A stretch of 64,000 bases of DNA from Chlamydoabsidia padenii (Eukaryota > Mucoromycota > Mucoromycetes > Mucorales > Cunninghamellaceae). The translations under genes and the position numbers were made by a program. Shown piece after piece: positions 1 to 12,804 of this stretch. The stretch is from NCBI GenBank assembly GCA_025330725.1, contig JAIWND010000016.1, forward strand, positions 62,001 to 126,000, in the 5' to 3' direction. Each line of letters opens with the position of its first letter. Positions within the stretch are counted from its first letter, which is position 1. The notes under the pieces were generated by a model that was not told the origin of the DNA, did no database searches, and saw nothing but the letters and a program-made list of their open reading frames with translations.

Positions 1-2297
1 GGGCATTCACCATTCAAAATAAGTCTGGACAGTTACCTTTAGATTATGAAGTCGAATGTACAAGTGGGAACATTGTCTTGGACAGGCGTGGTGGAACCTT
101 GAATGGTTGGAAAGATGGTACTGGTGCTTTGAAACTACGCGACTCGGTTGGCGATGACAGCCATGGGGATGATGATGATGAAAACTATGGTGATGCGTTG
201 ACTACTTCTCTGGCTCAAATTACATTCCGAATATACTCTTATCGACATGGTTTACTGACGGAACGATTACTGGTCACCAATATGCATAACAGCAAAGAAG
301 TGTTTGAAATAGAAGTCAGACTCTTTGTAGATTGTGGAAAAATGGATCTTTTATCGATACCCTCTCGACAGACTCCTCTCGACGACACTTATCACTCGAA
401 TCACCGTGAAGCTTACCCTCTTCGTACATTGAAATGGGAAAGTATATATATATGTCCTGTAGACGAAATCGACAATGATGATGCTGGCACTAGCAGGGAC
501 AACAACAATAATAATAACAGCAACAATAATAATAATAACAATAATAACAATAACAGCAACGAAGAATGTCATGACAAGGATGATGGGAAGGATGAAGCTA
601 CACCAAAACTCAAAATGATACAGCTACCACCTCAAGATGAACAACGACTTTATATCCGGGAAATAGAAGTGGCGAATACCTCTGGACAACCTATGATGCT
701 GACAGCGGGAAGTGATATTGATGTGAAGGCACAATGGGTGGTACAGGATCAAGCAAAGAAACAAATCATGGAATCGACAACGGTGGTATTGGCATCCCCT
801 TTTACACAATGTAGTGATCAAGTAGCTCTTCAACCTGGTCAACGTTTGCGGATACAACTATATTGTCCATCAGTACACAAACTCTCGGCGGAATCAAGAA
901 ACCTTGCATTACAGGGACGTAGCGGCTCACTCGAAGGTATGCTGGTGCTATATGATTCTAGACAACAAGTAGAAGTTTTGGCGATGGAATTACAAGCTCT
1001 CTTTTGTGTATCTCTGGCTGCTTTGTCTGTGGAACGAATAGATCTAGGGAAAATCGGCCATATCAATTCCTGGAAACCTACAAAATTCCAATTCTCTGTG
1101 CGTAATTTGTCTGATGTCCCTGTATCATATACCCTGCAAGCATCACCCTTCCTTAACTTTGTGCCTTTGGACAAAAATGGTGTGGCTCTTATAAATTGGG
1201 ACAAAAACTTTTACGTTCCGGCAAAGAAGTCGCAAACTGTCGAAGGTACCTTGGAAACTCTGGCCATGGTTGATCAAATATCCGGACACCGGCGGATCGA
1301 TATACAAATTATAAATCAACGTAACCCCAGCAATTACATGATGCTTCGACTCAAGGCTCTCATGACATCTTTTGAATTGTTCTTTGATGGACTGACGAAC
1401 GGCGAACTGGTTTTACCGACTCTACAGCACCCTATCCCTGATCCGAATGTAACTTGTGACAACTGGTTTGTGATCCGCAACACAACTGACGATGACATAC
1501 GATTTGAAATTGGTGCGGATATATCTTCTGATCTCGTGGACTATATTAGGCTGGATGTTTTATCAAGATATTCTAATTCTCCTCTAAAAGGTGGTATCAC
1601 GGTTAGCGCTCAAGGGAAAATGGAGGTGCGTATACGGGCAGCACCAAATGAAGCAACACGACTCCCACTTAATCGACCTGATTTGATGGATGCTACAGTG
1701 GGTGTTATTCTGGCAAATCTCTGGGTGACTACAAGACCAAAGGACGAAGACCAAACTGTCCGGGAGGTGATTCCCGTGCGAAGTTACTTGATGGACACTC
1801 CAACATTCTCTCTCAGCGAACGGCGTTTGGACTTCAAGTTGATGACATATTATCGCGAAGACCAAGAACAACAACAACAACAACAACGGGATGATGGCAA
1901 TAGAAATGAACACCATCGCCAATTGGAACGGCTGAACCGAACATTGAAGATAGATGATGATCAATTGTCAACCTACTCAACACCTGCGATATGCGTCCCT
2001 GAAAGCTACTCACTGATTATCACCAATCATGCCAACAAAGTACCCCTACGCTTCAAAGTCACCATCGAAGGTCCAACTGAATTCCCGGCCGAGGAATTAA
2101 TCGACATCACACCTTTGGGCCCTGATGGAACTGGACAAGTCTTACCTGGTGATTCCCTCTCCTTGACTGTGGCTCTGGCAAACCCTGAAGACAATCTACC
2201 TGAACAAATCAAGATTCATGTGGATGACTTGGATGCTATTGGCGATACTCGACAAACTACCACTGTATTTATGACTGAAATTGTATGGGATCTTTGA
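1..2297 (+). CDS. C-terminal part of a large Ig-like (ASH/HYDIN-type) repeat protein, 5' end outside the window
   Basis: The frame is open from the first bases (AFTIQNKSG...) and ends at TGA 2295-2297, so the start lies upstream of the window. About 765 residues are visible and no intron is needed. The chain looks like repeated beta-sandwich domains with phrases such as VRNLSDVPVSYTL, IRNTTDDDIRFEI and ITNHANKVPLRFKV, the pattern seen in ASH/MSP-like domains of HYDIN-type proteins. An acidic, Asn-rich linker lies at about residues 155-190 and a short Gln run near 620. I see no catalytic motif, signal peptide or membrane segment in the visible part. The function is not recognised; a scaffold or trafficking role is only a guess from the fold. 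It could equally be a lineage-specific protein of early-diverging fungi. Confidence 0.8.
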   Translation, partial: AFTIQNKSGQLPLDYEVECTSGNIVLDRRGGTLNGWKDGTGALKLRDSVGDDSHGDDDDENYGDALTTSLAQITFRIYSYRHGLLTERLLVTNMHNSKEVFEIEVRLFVDCGKMDLLSIPSRQTPLDDTYHSNHREAYPLRTLKWESIYICPVDEIDNDDAGTSRDNNNNNNSNNNNNNNNNNNSNEECHDKDDGKDEATPKLKMIQLPPQDEQRLYIREIEVANTSGQPMMLTAGSDIDVKAQWVVQDQAKKQIMESTTVVLASPFTQCSDQVALQPGQRLRIQLYCPSVHKLSAESRNLALQGRSGSLEGMLVLYDSRQQVEVLAMELQALFCVSLAALSVERIDLGKIGHINSWKPTKFQFSVRNLSDVPVSYTLQASPFLNFVPLDKNGVALINWDKNFYVPAKKSQTVEGTLETLAMVDQISGHRRIDIQIINQRNPSNYMMLRLKALMTSFELFFDGLTNGELVLPTLQHPIPDPNVTCDNWFVIRNTTDDDIRFEIGADISSDLVDYIRLDVLSRYSNSPLKGGITVSAQGKMEVRIRAAPNEATRLPLNRPDLMDATVGVILANLWVTTRPKDEDQTVREVIPVRSYLMDTPTFSLSERRLDFKLMTYYREDQEQQQQQQRDDGNRNEHHRQLERLNRTLKIDDDQLSTYSTPAICVPESYSLIITNHANKVPLRFKVTIEGPTEFPAEELIDITPLGPDGTGQVLPGDSLSLTVALANPEDNLPEQIKIHVDDLDAIGDTRQTTTVFMTEIVWDL

Positions 2298-3932
2298 AGC
2301 AATGGGTCGGCATTGGCTACCTAGGTTATGGTTTTACAGATCAAGGTGTTTTAGATGTAGATTCTCTCTCTTTTTTTTTTTTCTTTTTTCTTTTTTTTTT
2401 TTTTGTAAATAAAACTGGTGTGTGATCTTATTCGTTTCAAACGGAAACTAAAACAACTATCTAGAATTAAAAATATAGTGCACTACATAATATTTACAAT
2501 CGGCTTTTACATTTTTACAGATGATATTGTATTACCTACTCCCTTATCATTCAACATTTAAATCCCGATATTCATGCGGACTTGACGATATACAGGTACA
2601 GCATATTAGATGGTTATGATGTCCTTCAACATAACCACTGTCTCAACGGAATCTAATCACAATGCATTTTACATAAACGGAGGCTTCTTATACATGAAAT
2701 AAATACCATCCTTTTTTATCATCTACATTTGGAATTGAACCTAATTCAAGTATACAGTAAAAACTGTGCGGCTTTTCACTTTTTTATTTTATTTTACAAA
2801 AGTCCGTTTTAAACGACCTTGAGGCTGTACTGGTCCATACAGTGGACTTGGTAGAATGGCTATTATGTAAAGTTTGTTGATAATAGGCTAAGAAATGCTC
2901 ATGGTCACTTTTGTCATTAGCATCACTTGTCCATTGAGGCAGTAGAGCTCTCTTAAGATTCAAGGCGAGAGTAAGCGGGTTTTGAAATAAGTGTGGACTT
3001 GTCTGTTAATTTTGGACATCAACCGTCTTCAATAGAGCATTGCTTTGATTTTTTTCTAAAGGTGACCTAGAGTACATTAGTACGCTTATGAGGAGATATT
3101 CACACAGATCATGTGTTATTTGATAAACACAACATGTAAAGGAGGATGAAAATCAACCATGTTCAGCTGAGTTCAACACGCATACAATTATCTTGATTTT
3201 TTGCGATCAAGATGTTTCACACAACTGGCCATTAGAAGGGTACACATACCAGCAGTTTTTTCCTTCACTTGAAAAGTTTACTGTATATTCCACGATTCAT
3301 GCATATATATATATTGAAATGCCGCTACTTGTCAGTCGCCCATCATGATTAATTGACATGATACTCCGCTAGAACCCAGAAGAGTGGTTCTTTCATCCCG
3401 ACCTTTAGGAGGAAACTACAACCAATGTGGCTTTTTCTTTACTTGCAATAGTCTTGTTTTGCCCCAATAGAATGGACTGGCAAGTTGATTCTAACTGGGT
3501 TTTATGGGGTACGATTGGGGTTCGCTGTCAGCACACGAGGGGAATCGGGGTTTGATTATCGTAAGTGGCCCTCACTGACTAATCATTAGAACACAAACCC
3601 TCTGGGACGATTCTTCAAGAAGAACCATCCTCTTTTTTTGGTGTTACCCTTGCTGTCATATGATGATAAGCTGAGTTAATAGTATTTTGCATAGCAAAAA
3701 TGTCGAGGGAAAGAGTAATCCTGGGTTGATCGTCACACAGAGGCATTTTTTTTTCGAGAAACGCCTTTTTATTTTTATTTTTTTGAACTTTTTCATTTTC
3801 CTTTTCCTTTTTTCCCCACACCACATTAGTTTATCATAAATCTCTGCATTCTACTTTAACAATATACCACCCCCCGCTTTTTTTATTCACCTTGCAATAT
3901 TATAACATAATCTATCCCATTAATAACAAAGA
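2298..3932. other. Intergenic spacer, no gene seen
   Basis: This 1.6-kb AT-rich spacer separates two plus-strand genes. It has T-rich runs just after the upstream stop codon and two copies of the recurrent GCGGGATTTGAAA-like motif: TTTAAATCCCG at 2557-2567, and AATCGGGGTTTGATT at 3543-3557, about 375 bp upstream of the GSKIP-domain gene. The only open frames are short and biased by homopolymers. I found no tRNA. Confidence 0.6.
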
Positions 3933-4643
3933 ATGCGATTTGCCTCACTCACTCAAGAACTCGACTCGATTACAAAAGACTATGATTATGGCATAGTACC
4001 TGGATCAGCAGCGATCTTTGTCAAGGATGAAGTACTAGGTATTGGACGACTGGATTTGACTCTACTGGAAGGTGTGATGGTAGTAATTGAAGTCTCTAAT
4101 CAAGGCTACAAGGTAAAAGTTAAAATAAAAAAATACTGGCTACCGTGGGAAGCAAGACCACTAACCATTTTTATTTGTTTGTGGGGGGTAAAATAGATCG
4201 CCTCCTCGTCTCCACTATCTGATGATCCAGCCACTTTGGCAGCAGCGGAACAAGTACAAGCCTGTGTCGATCGAGAAAGTTTTGAAACCATGGAAAACTT
4301 ACTCATGACAGCCTCACCAATGTTTCGTGAACGATTCCATTCCAACCTATACGACAAACTTCACCAAGTACAACAACAACAATTGATGGAAGAAGGACAG
4401 CAACAACAACACAGTCTGATAAACCCTGTCGTGTCTCCTCCATCCCATTCACGGCAACAACCTACTTCATCGCCCATCTTATTATCATCGCCTTCATCAA
4501 CATTATCCAATTCTTATTATCACCACAATCAGCATACCAATCTACCCCAGGCTACATCTTCGACCTTGAATAATAACAGTAACAATACCACCTCTTTGGA
4601 TCAGCAAGATGTGTTGGATGAAATCAACCAATGGATACATTAG
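3933..4643 (+). CDS. GSKIP (DUF727)-domain protein with a Q/S/N-rich tail
   Basis: Exons are 3933-4112 and 4197-4643 (intron with GTAAAA donor and AAATAG acceptor), giving 208 residues. The first 110 residues carry the GSKIP fold: a strand-rich part ending VVIEVSNQGYK at the splice junction, then a helix ETMENLLMTASPMFRERF that matches the human GSKIP pattern ETVYSLLDTLSPAYREAF. GSKIP in animals binds GSK3 and the PKA regulatory subunit, and the same domain occurs at the N-terminus of CLUH-type proteins. Here it stands alone, followed by about 90 low-complexity residues rich in Gln, Ser and Asn. GSK3 or PKA binding is inferred from the family only; the fungal role is unknown. Confidence 0.75.
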
Positions 4644-4835
4644 AAATAGATTGATAATCATTCCTACCCTTCTATACATAGGCTATTTGGTAGTAACAAC
4701 ACACAAATCATATTATATAAAACAATAAAAAGATAGGATACTGTATATTTATTACATCAACATGGTTTTGTTTCTATTGTTAAATAAATAATGTGATGCT
4801 TTTATTTTTTAAGTGTGTGTGTGGGGGGGGGGAGT

Positions 4836-6891
4836 CTATATAAAGCTCCAAACAGTACCTGTAATGGCCAATGTAAAACATACACCAGACAGAATATACA
4901 AGGCCATTTTTTGATAAAGTGAAATAGAGGAGTCAAATAACTTTATATAACACAGGATGGGAAACACACCAGAGATGATAAAAGAGAAGCAGGCACCCAA
5001 AAGAGACATGATCCTATCAAAGTCAGGAATACAATAAGCCAATAAAACCACTAATGCACTGACAAGGATCTTGGCCGCTGCTTGGATGAGTTTTCCCCGA
5101 AATGTTTGTTTACCACACTGTGATTGGATGTAAGGTTGTCGAATCAAGCTGATGTTCACCGGATTCAGTGTCAGTCCATACTTTGCAATAGGATTTAATG
5201 CGATCAAATACACAGCCATTCGATTCAGTGTCTGGTTGTATTCAGGCACCAATAATAAATTTTGCGTGATCTAAGTACAAGACAATGTTAACATTTATAC
5301 CCTTTTCTTCTTTTTTTTTTTTTTTTTTTCTTTCTTGTTACCTCTTGCATAGTATCTGATCCAAACATTCTATATCCTGTTATAGCCACCGCCAGATAGA
5401 TCAATGCAGCGATGATATATGTCCAATTGACCATCTTTACATATTGCTTGGGATGTTGCATATCACGATAAATAGTGGCAAGACAGGCATGCCCACAGAA
5501 TCCTGCCATAATAAGTCCTGTACTTCTTGGGAAGATCATCCAATCACTAGGCCACCATGTTGTGTCCTAAGAAATAGAAGATGATGATTAGAGATTTTTG
5601 TTAAATAGCCATGTCATTTTATAGTTTACCGCTGGTTTGATCAAAGACCCTGGACTGGTTGGTTTTGTCAGTCCATCCACAATGATGACAAGAAGGACAC
5701 TGACTGCACTTAGGATTCCCAGTAAGCTAGAGTAGGAGAGATGTCGTACCGGGATAAAAACCATTGGTGTCAATATGACAAAAGAAGCCACACGGATCAA
5801 AAAAGGATGATTACCGGGAAACAAAGAATCCAATCCATCACCGAGTAAGACCACCAGGGCAACACTTAAGTATCACCATCAAAAAAAAAAAAAAAAATAG
5901 TGAGTACAATCACCTAATGTCATATGTATTTTGTTTACCTGCAAGTAATCAATTCAGTTAAGAACAAGACAGATACAATAATACGTCCGTGTTGTCCAAA
6001 CGCATTGTATGCCATGTCACCATAAGTTTGAGATTCGGGATAAGCATATAAACATCTTCCAAGGAGTTTTGCGGTATAATTCGTCAAGCCTAGACAAAAG
6101 CAAAAAGTGATCGAGCCCAAGATCCAACCAGAATACTTGAGTATTTAAAAAAAAAAAAAAAACATTAGTATATGAATGGTTCAAGAGATTTTTCCTTTAT
6201 TACCTTGAATCCAAGAGGTAATGCCAGGATACCCACGCCGACCAGGATATTGACGGAGTTAAATACGGATTGAATAAAACTGGATTTAGCAGGTTGTGAA
6301 TAGCTGCCTTGAGAATCTTGATAGGTATCCGCAATGGTTGACATGTGCGTTTGTCCAGTATTGACTTGATGTAATGTCGGGTAAAGTAAACGGGTCTGTT
6401 CGTTCAAAGTCCCTCTTGAATCCAGCCTTGATCTATCAATAACGACGACAAGTTAGTAATGTTCATATCCCCCTCCAGCGACTGTCATCACCGTATACTC
6501 ACAACGACTTTATACTTGATCCAATAGATTCACAGTCATCTGTATGGTTAAACTATAGATTGTTAACATGAGGGGTTAATATACAAAAAAGGAAAGGGTG
6601 ATGTGAGTCAATCATTGTCTCTTCTAGTCAAGGATGTTTTACCAAGTAGTGATTGTCATGAGGACTTGGGACAGTGACATTTTCAGCCATATACAAAAGT
6701 GAGGTGCGAGAGCAGTTGCTGACAAAGGATCCAATTCGTTCAGAAAAAGAGCAAGACATGGGTGTATCCTGAGCATGCCTACCGTTGACAGAGTTGTTGT
6801 AATTACTTGAATGTCGTGAGGAATGGTGTTGAGATTGCATACTTGGGTTAGGACCAAAACCGCCTCTTTGACCACTTGAAGGAATGTCCAT
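4836..6891 (-). CDS. Vacuolar amino-acid transporter, AAAP/Avt1 type
   Basis: Seven exons on the minus strand (6643-6891, 6503-6552, 6204-6432, 5939-6135, 5630-5864, 5342-5566, 4836-5270) join in frame to 539 residues. A hydrophilic N-terminus of about 110 residues is followed by about 11 membrane segments. The first has the family signature NSVNILVGVGILALPLGF; later ones include LTELITCSVALVVLLGDGLD and PRSTGLIMAGFCGHACLATIYRDMQ. This is the pattern of Avt1-like H+/amino-acid antiporters (SLC32/36 related), which load neutral amino acids into the vacuole. The substrate cannot be read from the sequence. The ATG at 6891 was chosen because it begins the in-frame hydrophilic segment, and a motif copy (AGCGGAATTTAAA) lies about 90 bp upstream. 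The gene is divergent from PP1. Confidence 0.85.
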
Positions 6892-7484
6892 TACAATAAA
6901 GTGAGATTGATCTTTGGGAAAGAAAGAGAGAAGAAGAAAAAAAAAAATCTCAATGCAGAAATTTTTCATTTATAGGGAGCGGAATTTAAATTATCATTCA
7001 AGCACGCATGGAGCCCCATTCTGTTACAATAACAAACACCATGTTTTGACTGAAACTGAAGTGTAACTACTATTGAGCTAAATAAACACTCTCACTTGAA
7101 AGGAAAATAAAGAGTTAACTATTGGGCTTCTTTAACGAGCTATGGACCCATCCTTTATATGAGAAAGAAGGGTCATCAACGCATAATCAGTCAGAGAGAT
7201 AAAAAGGTGGTTTATTGATAAGCGTCATTGCTATGAACTCTTTCTGAAACGATGTTTGATCATTCAATCAATCCCTTGTACGACATCTTCATTCCTCGCA
7301 CCACCAAAGTAAAACTTTCAAGAATATCCTTTATTTTTAAATATGGAAATGAAGCTTTTGTGATCAAAGATCGACTTTTTTTTAAAAAAAAAAAAATAAG
7401 GCAGCAATGATAAATGCCAATAAGGGTCCACATCATTAAGCCCGACTGAATGTTACTATCCTCTGTCATGGTAAGCGAAACTAA

Positions 7485-7516
7485 TTTCAAATCCCGCTTA
7501 TTGTCGGGCTTTGAAG
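7485..7516. promoter_or_regulatory. Inverted pair of the recurrent GGGATTTGAAA-like motif
   Basis: TTTCAAATCCCGC (minus-strand GCGGGATTTGAAA) is followed four bases later by TGTCGGGCTTTGAAG on the plus strand. The two half-sites face away from each other inside the divergent Avt-like/PP1 spacer. The role is inferred from recurrence only. Confidence 0.45.
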
Positions 7517-8001
7517 TATGTTTCCATAGATGACAATCAAGGTGCTTTGGAATGAAGGAAAGGAAAGGAAAAGTTCGTTTCAGCAAGAAAATCATTGCAA
7601 AATATAGTAGTAAACATAAATAAAAAAAAGGGAATAGGATGTTTTAAGCCTTTTCAACAAAAGTGAGCCACTTTAAGGTGCTGGAAAAAAAAAAAAAAAA
7701 GCATCACTCGATTTCGATGGGCCCTTTTTGAGTGACTTGACAAAAAAAAAAAATTGTTGAGGCGGCGGGTTTATCACTTGTTTTTCTTCTTTTTTTTCTA
7801 TCTTCTCTTTTTTCTCCTTCCTTTTAATTTTTTTTTTTTTTTTTTTAATTCTTCTCTCCCTCTCAACTTGATATACATAAAAGCTAGCGACCCTTTGCCT
7901 TTATATATATACAGAATCATTAATAGGTATATATACGCTTTTAACACCTCTTGACCTTCTCCCATTAAAAACCAACTGTGACCAAACTCTTCTTTGTCAC
8001 C

Positions 8002-8005
<4 letters not shown>

Positions 8006-8037
<32 letters not shown>
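8006..8037. repeat. (CA)n microsatellite
   Basis: About 16 uninterrupted CA units lie in the region expected to be transcribed as 5' leader of the PP1 gene. Confidence 0.9.
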
Positions 8038-8039
<2 letters not shown>

Positions 8040-8079
8040 ATCAGCACTTGCAGACACATCTCTCTATATACATAATACC

Positions 8080-8343
8080 GTAAGTAACATTATTGGAACT
8101 AGGTTTTGGGGAAAAAAAGTGTGGATCAAGAGGGATGAACTTGAGTCATCTTGGGTTGGAAAAAGTTTGAAAACTCTCTCGTTTGTTACGAGGTGTCTTT
8201 TTTTATATATTACTTTTACAACTAATTTCTGACAAGATGGTCTTCCTTCATGATGATGGTGGATGAATACAGTTTGGGAAGGGAAAAAAAAAAAAAAAAA
8301 AGATACTAACCATTCCATCTTTTTATTCTTTACTCTACTTTAG
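8080..8343 (+). other. Probable 5'UTR intron of the PP1 gene
   Basis: A consensus GTAAGT donor at 8080 and a CTTTAG acceptor ending at 8343 flank 264 bp with no long frame. The acceptor is immediately before the PP1 start codon. The intron is longer than the coding introns here. Transcript data would be needed to prove it. Confidence 0.5.
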
Positions 8344-8345
8344 AA

Positions 8346-9744
<1,399 letters not shown>

Positions 9745-10407
9745 TTGATTTGAAGGGTAGCAAACACACATATCTTGGTGGGGCTGTATCTTGATAGCCG
9801 TTTTACCTTCCCTTAGTACATCTCTCTCCCTCTCTCTTTACTTCGCTATTATTACTCTTCCTTACTTTCTTCGTCTTTTATTATTATTATTTACTCAAAT
9901 CATTCAATAAAGAACACATCCAAAACTATTCTTTATATATATATGTGGAAACGAAAACCTGGTCATATACAGCTGACATAGTGTATGTGTGGGTGGGTGA
10001 CTAAAACCTAGTCATGTATTGTATAAAGGATATCATTTTAGTTTCATTTGTCTAGTTTATATTTAGGATGAGAAGCATAGCATTGTTTATTGGCGGTGGT
10101 AATAAAAAAAAAAAAAAAAAGTATGTACAGAATGATATATGTATATGAGAGTGTTAACCTAGCGATACTAAATAATAAGGTGGGTGGGATACTAACTATG
10201 TAGAATATAAAAGAAGGACTTACCACACTGTCCAATGACAAGAGGTAGCCTACTAATACAAACATCAAGTAAATGATAACAATATAAAAAGTACTAAAGT
10301 AGTATGTGAGAGTCGGTATGCAAATAAATGGGGGAAGAGTATGTGTAAAAAAGTAAAATTATATAAAAAGTGGGAGGGAAAGTGAATTCTACCAAGTATC
10401 CAAACCA
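9745..10407. other. Convergent 3' spacer between PP1 and the Cti6-like gene
   Basis: The spacer holds the two 3' untranslated regions, an AATAAA at about 9907 downstream of PP1, short TA runs and a poly-A run near 10105-10120. No gene is seen. Confidence 0.6.
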
Positions 10408-12519
10408 TCATGAGTAGAGCCGGACACCATTATTACCATTGTTGCCACTTCGAGTAACCCGTCCTTCTTCAAGCATGGCCAATTGTTTTTGTTGTTCAAG
10501 TTGTTGTTGTTGTTGTTGAAGGTCCGATGGTTGAGTCAGAGGTTTTCGATAAGAATAGCTGCCAGTGCCATATTTGCGCTGGAATTTAATCAGTTCCCGA
10601 GTAAGCATATCCATAATATCCAGAGACGTTTCTTCTTGTTGAAGTTTCTTGTTTCTCGAGATCGCCTCTTCGGCCTGTCCAGGTTCATCCATCATCATTA
10701 GTGGAGATCCAGGATTGTCGAGATCATCCAGGGGAATGGTACTAGCACTACTGAGAGAAGATGAAGGACCGTCTTGGTATCGCACTTCAGGGATGACAAT
10801 AGATGTTGGTTGTTTGTTCTTCTTGTTCTGTTCAGTGCCAGCACCGAGAGTACCATCGCCTTTGGGAGACGTGTTGTCGTTCATAGATAGTAATGTTGGA
10901 TGTGAGGCAATGGATTCATCCGCATGTCCATTCTTATTGTTGTTATCATTGTCATTGTCGCCAAAGTTGATGCTTTTATTGGCCATTTCCACCTGTAAAG
11001 AGCTGATGTATTCTAGAATTTGCTTTGCTCGTCGGTTCATTTCAGACAAGGTCATTCGAGAGGTAGGATATCGGATCCTTGCTGGCGGTGATTCGGCACG
11101 GGACTCTGCCGAGAAACGATCGAATAAAGATGTACCGGTATCTGCTGAACTTTGTGGATTGATTTCATGTGATGTAGGGTTGAATGAAGCAGAGGATAGT
11201 AATGGTGATGATGTTTCATTTGGTTGAGGTGTTGATGTTCGTGACCTTGGTTTGTTAGTTTGACGTCTTGTACCACCCCCGCTGTTTTGTCGTCCCTTCT
11301 TATCACTGGATTTGGTGTTTTGTGGTTTTACATCGGTTGGTGTGTTGGCTGATGTATCGATACTAACGTCAGGTGTTGCTGCAGATTTTGACCGTGCAGT
11401 TGCATTTCGTTTATTCTTAATGGGTCTTGGTGCTGGAGTGATTTTTGCCTCTATAGTGTCACCTAAACATATACATACATAAAAGATGGATAAGTTTTTC
11501 TCTATCGTTATCTTTCCTCCACACTTTGTCCCAACTTACCATCCATATGGTTTTTTATTGTATCAAGTCCATTTGTGGTTGATTCTGATGAGGGATTCAA
11601 GGTGCCAGTAACATTATCATCCTGAGGTGGTGGTGGGTCTTGTTGTTCGTTCTTGACAGTCGCGTTATCTTCTCGTTTCCTTTTAGTAGAGTGATTCGAT
11701 GGATCTTGAGTTTCTTCATCAAAGGCTGTAGTAGGAGAAGGTGAAGGTGATTTTGATGATTGTTTGTTGTTCTGGTTGAATACGAGTGCATTACGTACCG
11801 CTAACACGTCTTCCAAAGACAAGCATGCTTCTTGGCTGTTCATCGTCATTCGTTTCTTTGGTGCTTTCTTGTCCGGGTTGATGGTTGAGGTCTTTTCTTC
11901 GGAGCAGTACGACCGGCGAGTTCTATATGTAAAAGTGGGGAATGAGATACGTCTATGACTTTGTTTTTGTTTCACTTTTACCTTCCACCATGTGTTTTCA
12001 TCGCTGTGTGGTTTTCCGGTTTGCATTCTTCACAGTAGTATTGATCAGGTATATCATGTTCCGTCATCAGTCCCATACATTCGCAATGTTGCCAAACTTC
12101 ACATTTATCACATTGTACCATAAGTCCATCGTTATCTATATATAAAAAAAAATCCCCGTTTGGATATTAGTAAGACTGGATTTGTGCATACATTTTCAAT
12201 GTTTTATGTTAATGATCCTTACGAGTTTCACCACAAAGACATCGAGTTGTAGAACCTTCATCGGTACTTGCTTCGTCAGATGTTGAGTGGGAACGTTCAC
12301 GTTGTTGAATTTGACGTTGTCTTTTCCTTTTTCTTCCAGTTCCACCATTCCTGCTTCGTCGCTGAGCAGCTATAAACAAAACGATGGTAACAAAAAAAAA
12401 GAGAAGAGTTAGCATATTTCTATTTTCGAGTCAGTATATCAAAAAAGATAAACTAAAACGATCATGGATAAAGATCAGAGTTAAGAGATGTTAGAGCATG
12501 TTTTTATATACTTACTCAT
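10408..12519 (-). CDS. CTI6: PHD-finger protein of the Rpd3L histone deacetylase complex, Cti6-like
   Basis: Five exons (12516-12519, 12223-12369, 11982-12135, 11540-11922, 10408-11462) give 580 residues. The first coding exon holds only ATG plus one base. A basic, SR-like stretch precedes a PHD finger at about residues 46-97: CLCGE, then [20 protein letters not shown], then [11 protein letters not shown], a Cys4-His-Cys3 set with the DGLMVQCD segment used for methyl-lysine reading. The layout (N-terminal PHD, long disordered middle, C-terminal helices around [16 protein letters not shown] and [15 protein letters not shown]) matches fungal Cti6, which links Cyc8-Tup1/Rpd3L to chromatin. A motif copy (TTTTCAAATCCCG, 12728-12740) lies about 210 bp upstream. 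Confidence is high for the PHD finger and fairly high for the Cti6 assignment. Confidence 0.85.
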
Positions 12520-12727
12520 AATACTTAAGTCTTTTGATAGGTAGAGTCAATTCAATCCGATATAAAAGTATATAGTAAAAAAAGAAGAAGAGTATAGAAG
12601 GAAGGATACAGTTTCTTCACAAAGACGATAATGGTTTAAAAGGAAGGAGGAAAAAGAAGAGACAAAAATAGCAGAGAGAGGGAAAATAAAAAATAAAAAA
12701 GCTGGCACCGTCACATTCATTCTGATA

Positions 12728-12740
12728 TTTTCAAATCCCG
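12728..12740 (-). promoter_or_regulatory. CGGGATTTGAAAA motif upstream of the Cti6-like gene
   Basis: On the minus strand the site reads CGGGATTTGAAAA, the same orientation as the gene whose ATG lies about 210 bp downstream. It is one of the best matches to the consensus in the window. Confidence 0.45.
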
Positions 12741-12804
12741 ATATCCTTCGTTTTAGTTATGTAGCATTCGTATAATAAGTTTATTGGCATTGTAAGTGTA
12801 AAAT

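Larger units (their letters stand above)
6892..8345. other. Divergent spacer between the Avt-like gene and PP1
   Basis: No convincing gene lies here. The spacer holds several motif copies: GGAGCGGAATTTAAAT near 6977, an inverted pair at 7485-7516, and GGCGGCGGGTTTATC near 7761. It also has T/A homopolymers, a (CA)n run at 8006-8037, and the probable PP1 5'UTR intron at 8080-8343. A 111-codon minus-strand frame at 7260-7595 shows no family resemblance and is likely chance. Confidence 0.55.

Noticed and set aside
3370..3410. Possible tRNA T-arm (AGTGGTTCTTTCATCCC)
   Set aside because: It lacks the GGTTCRA core and no cloverleaf can be drawn; no tRNA was found anywhere in the window.
7260..7595. 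Minus-strand 111-codon frame in the Avt-like/PP1 spacer
   Set aside because: It has no domain, poor codon pattern and homopolymer-derived Phe/Lys runs, and it overlaps the promoter motif pair.
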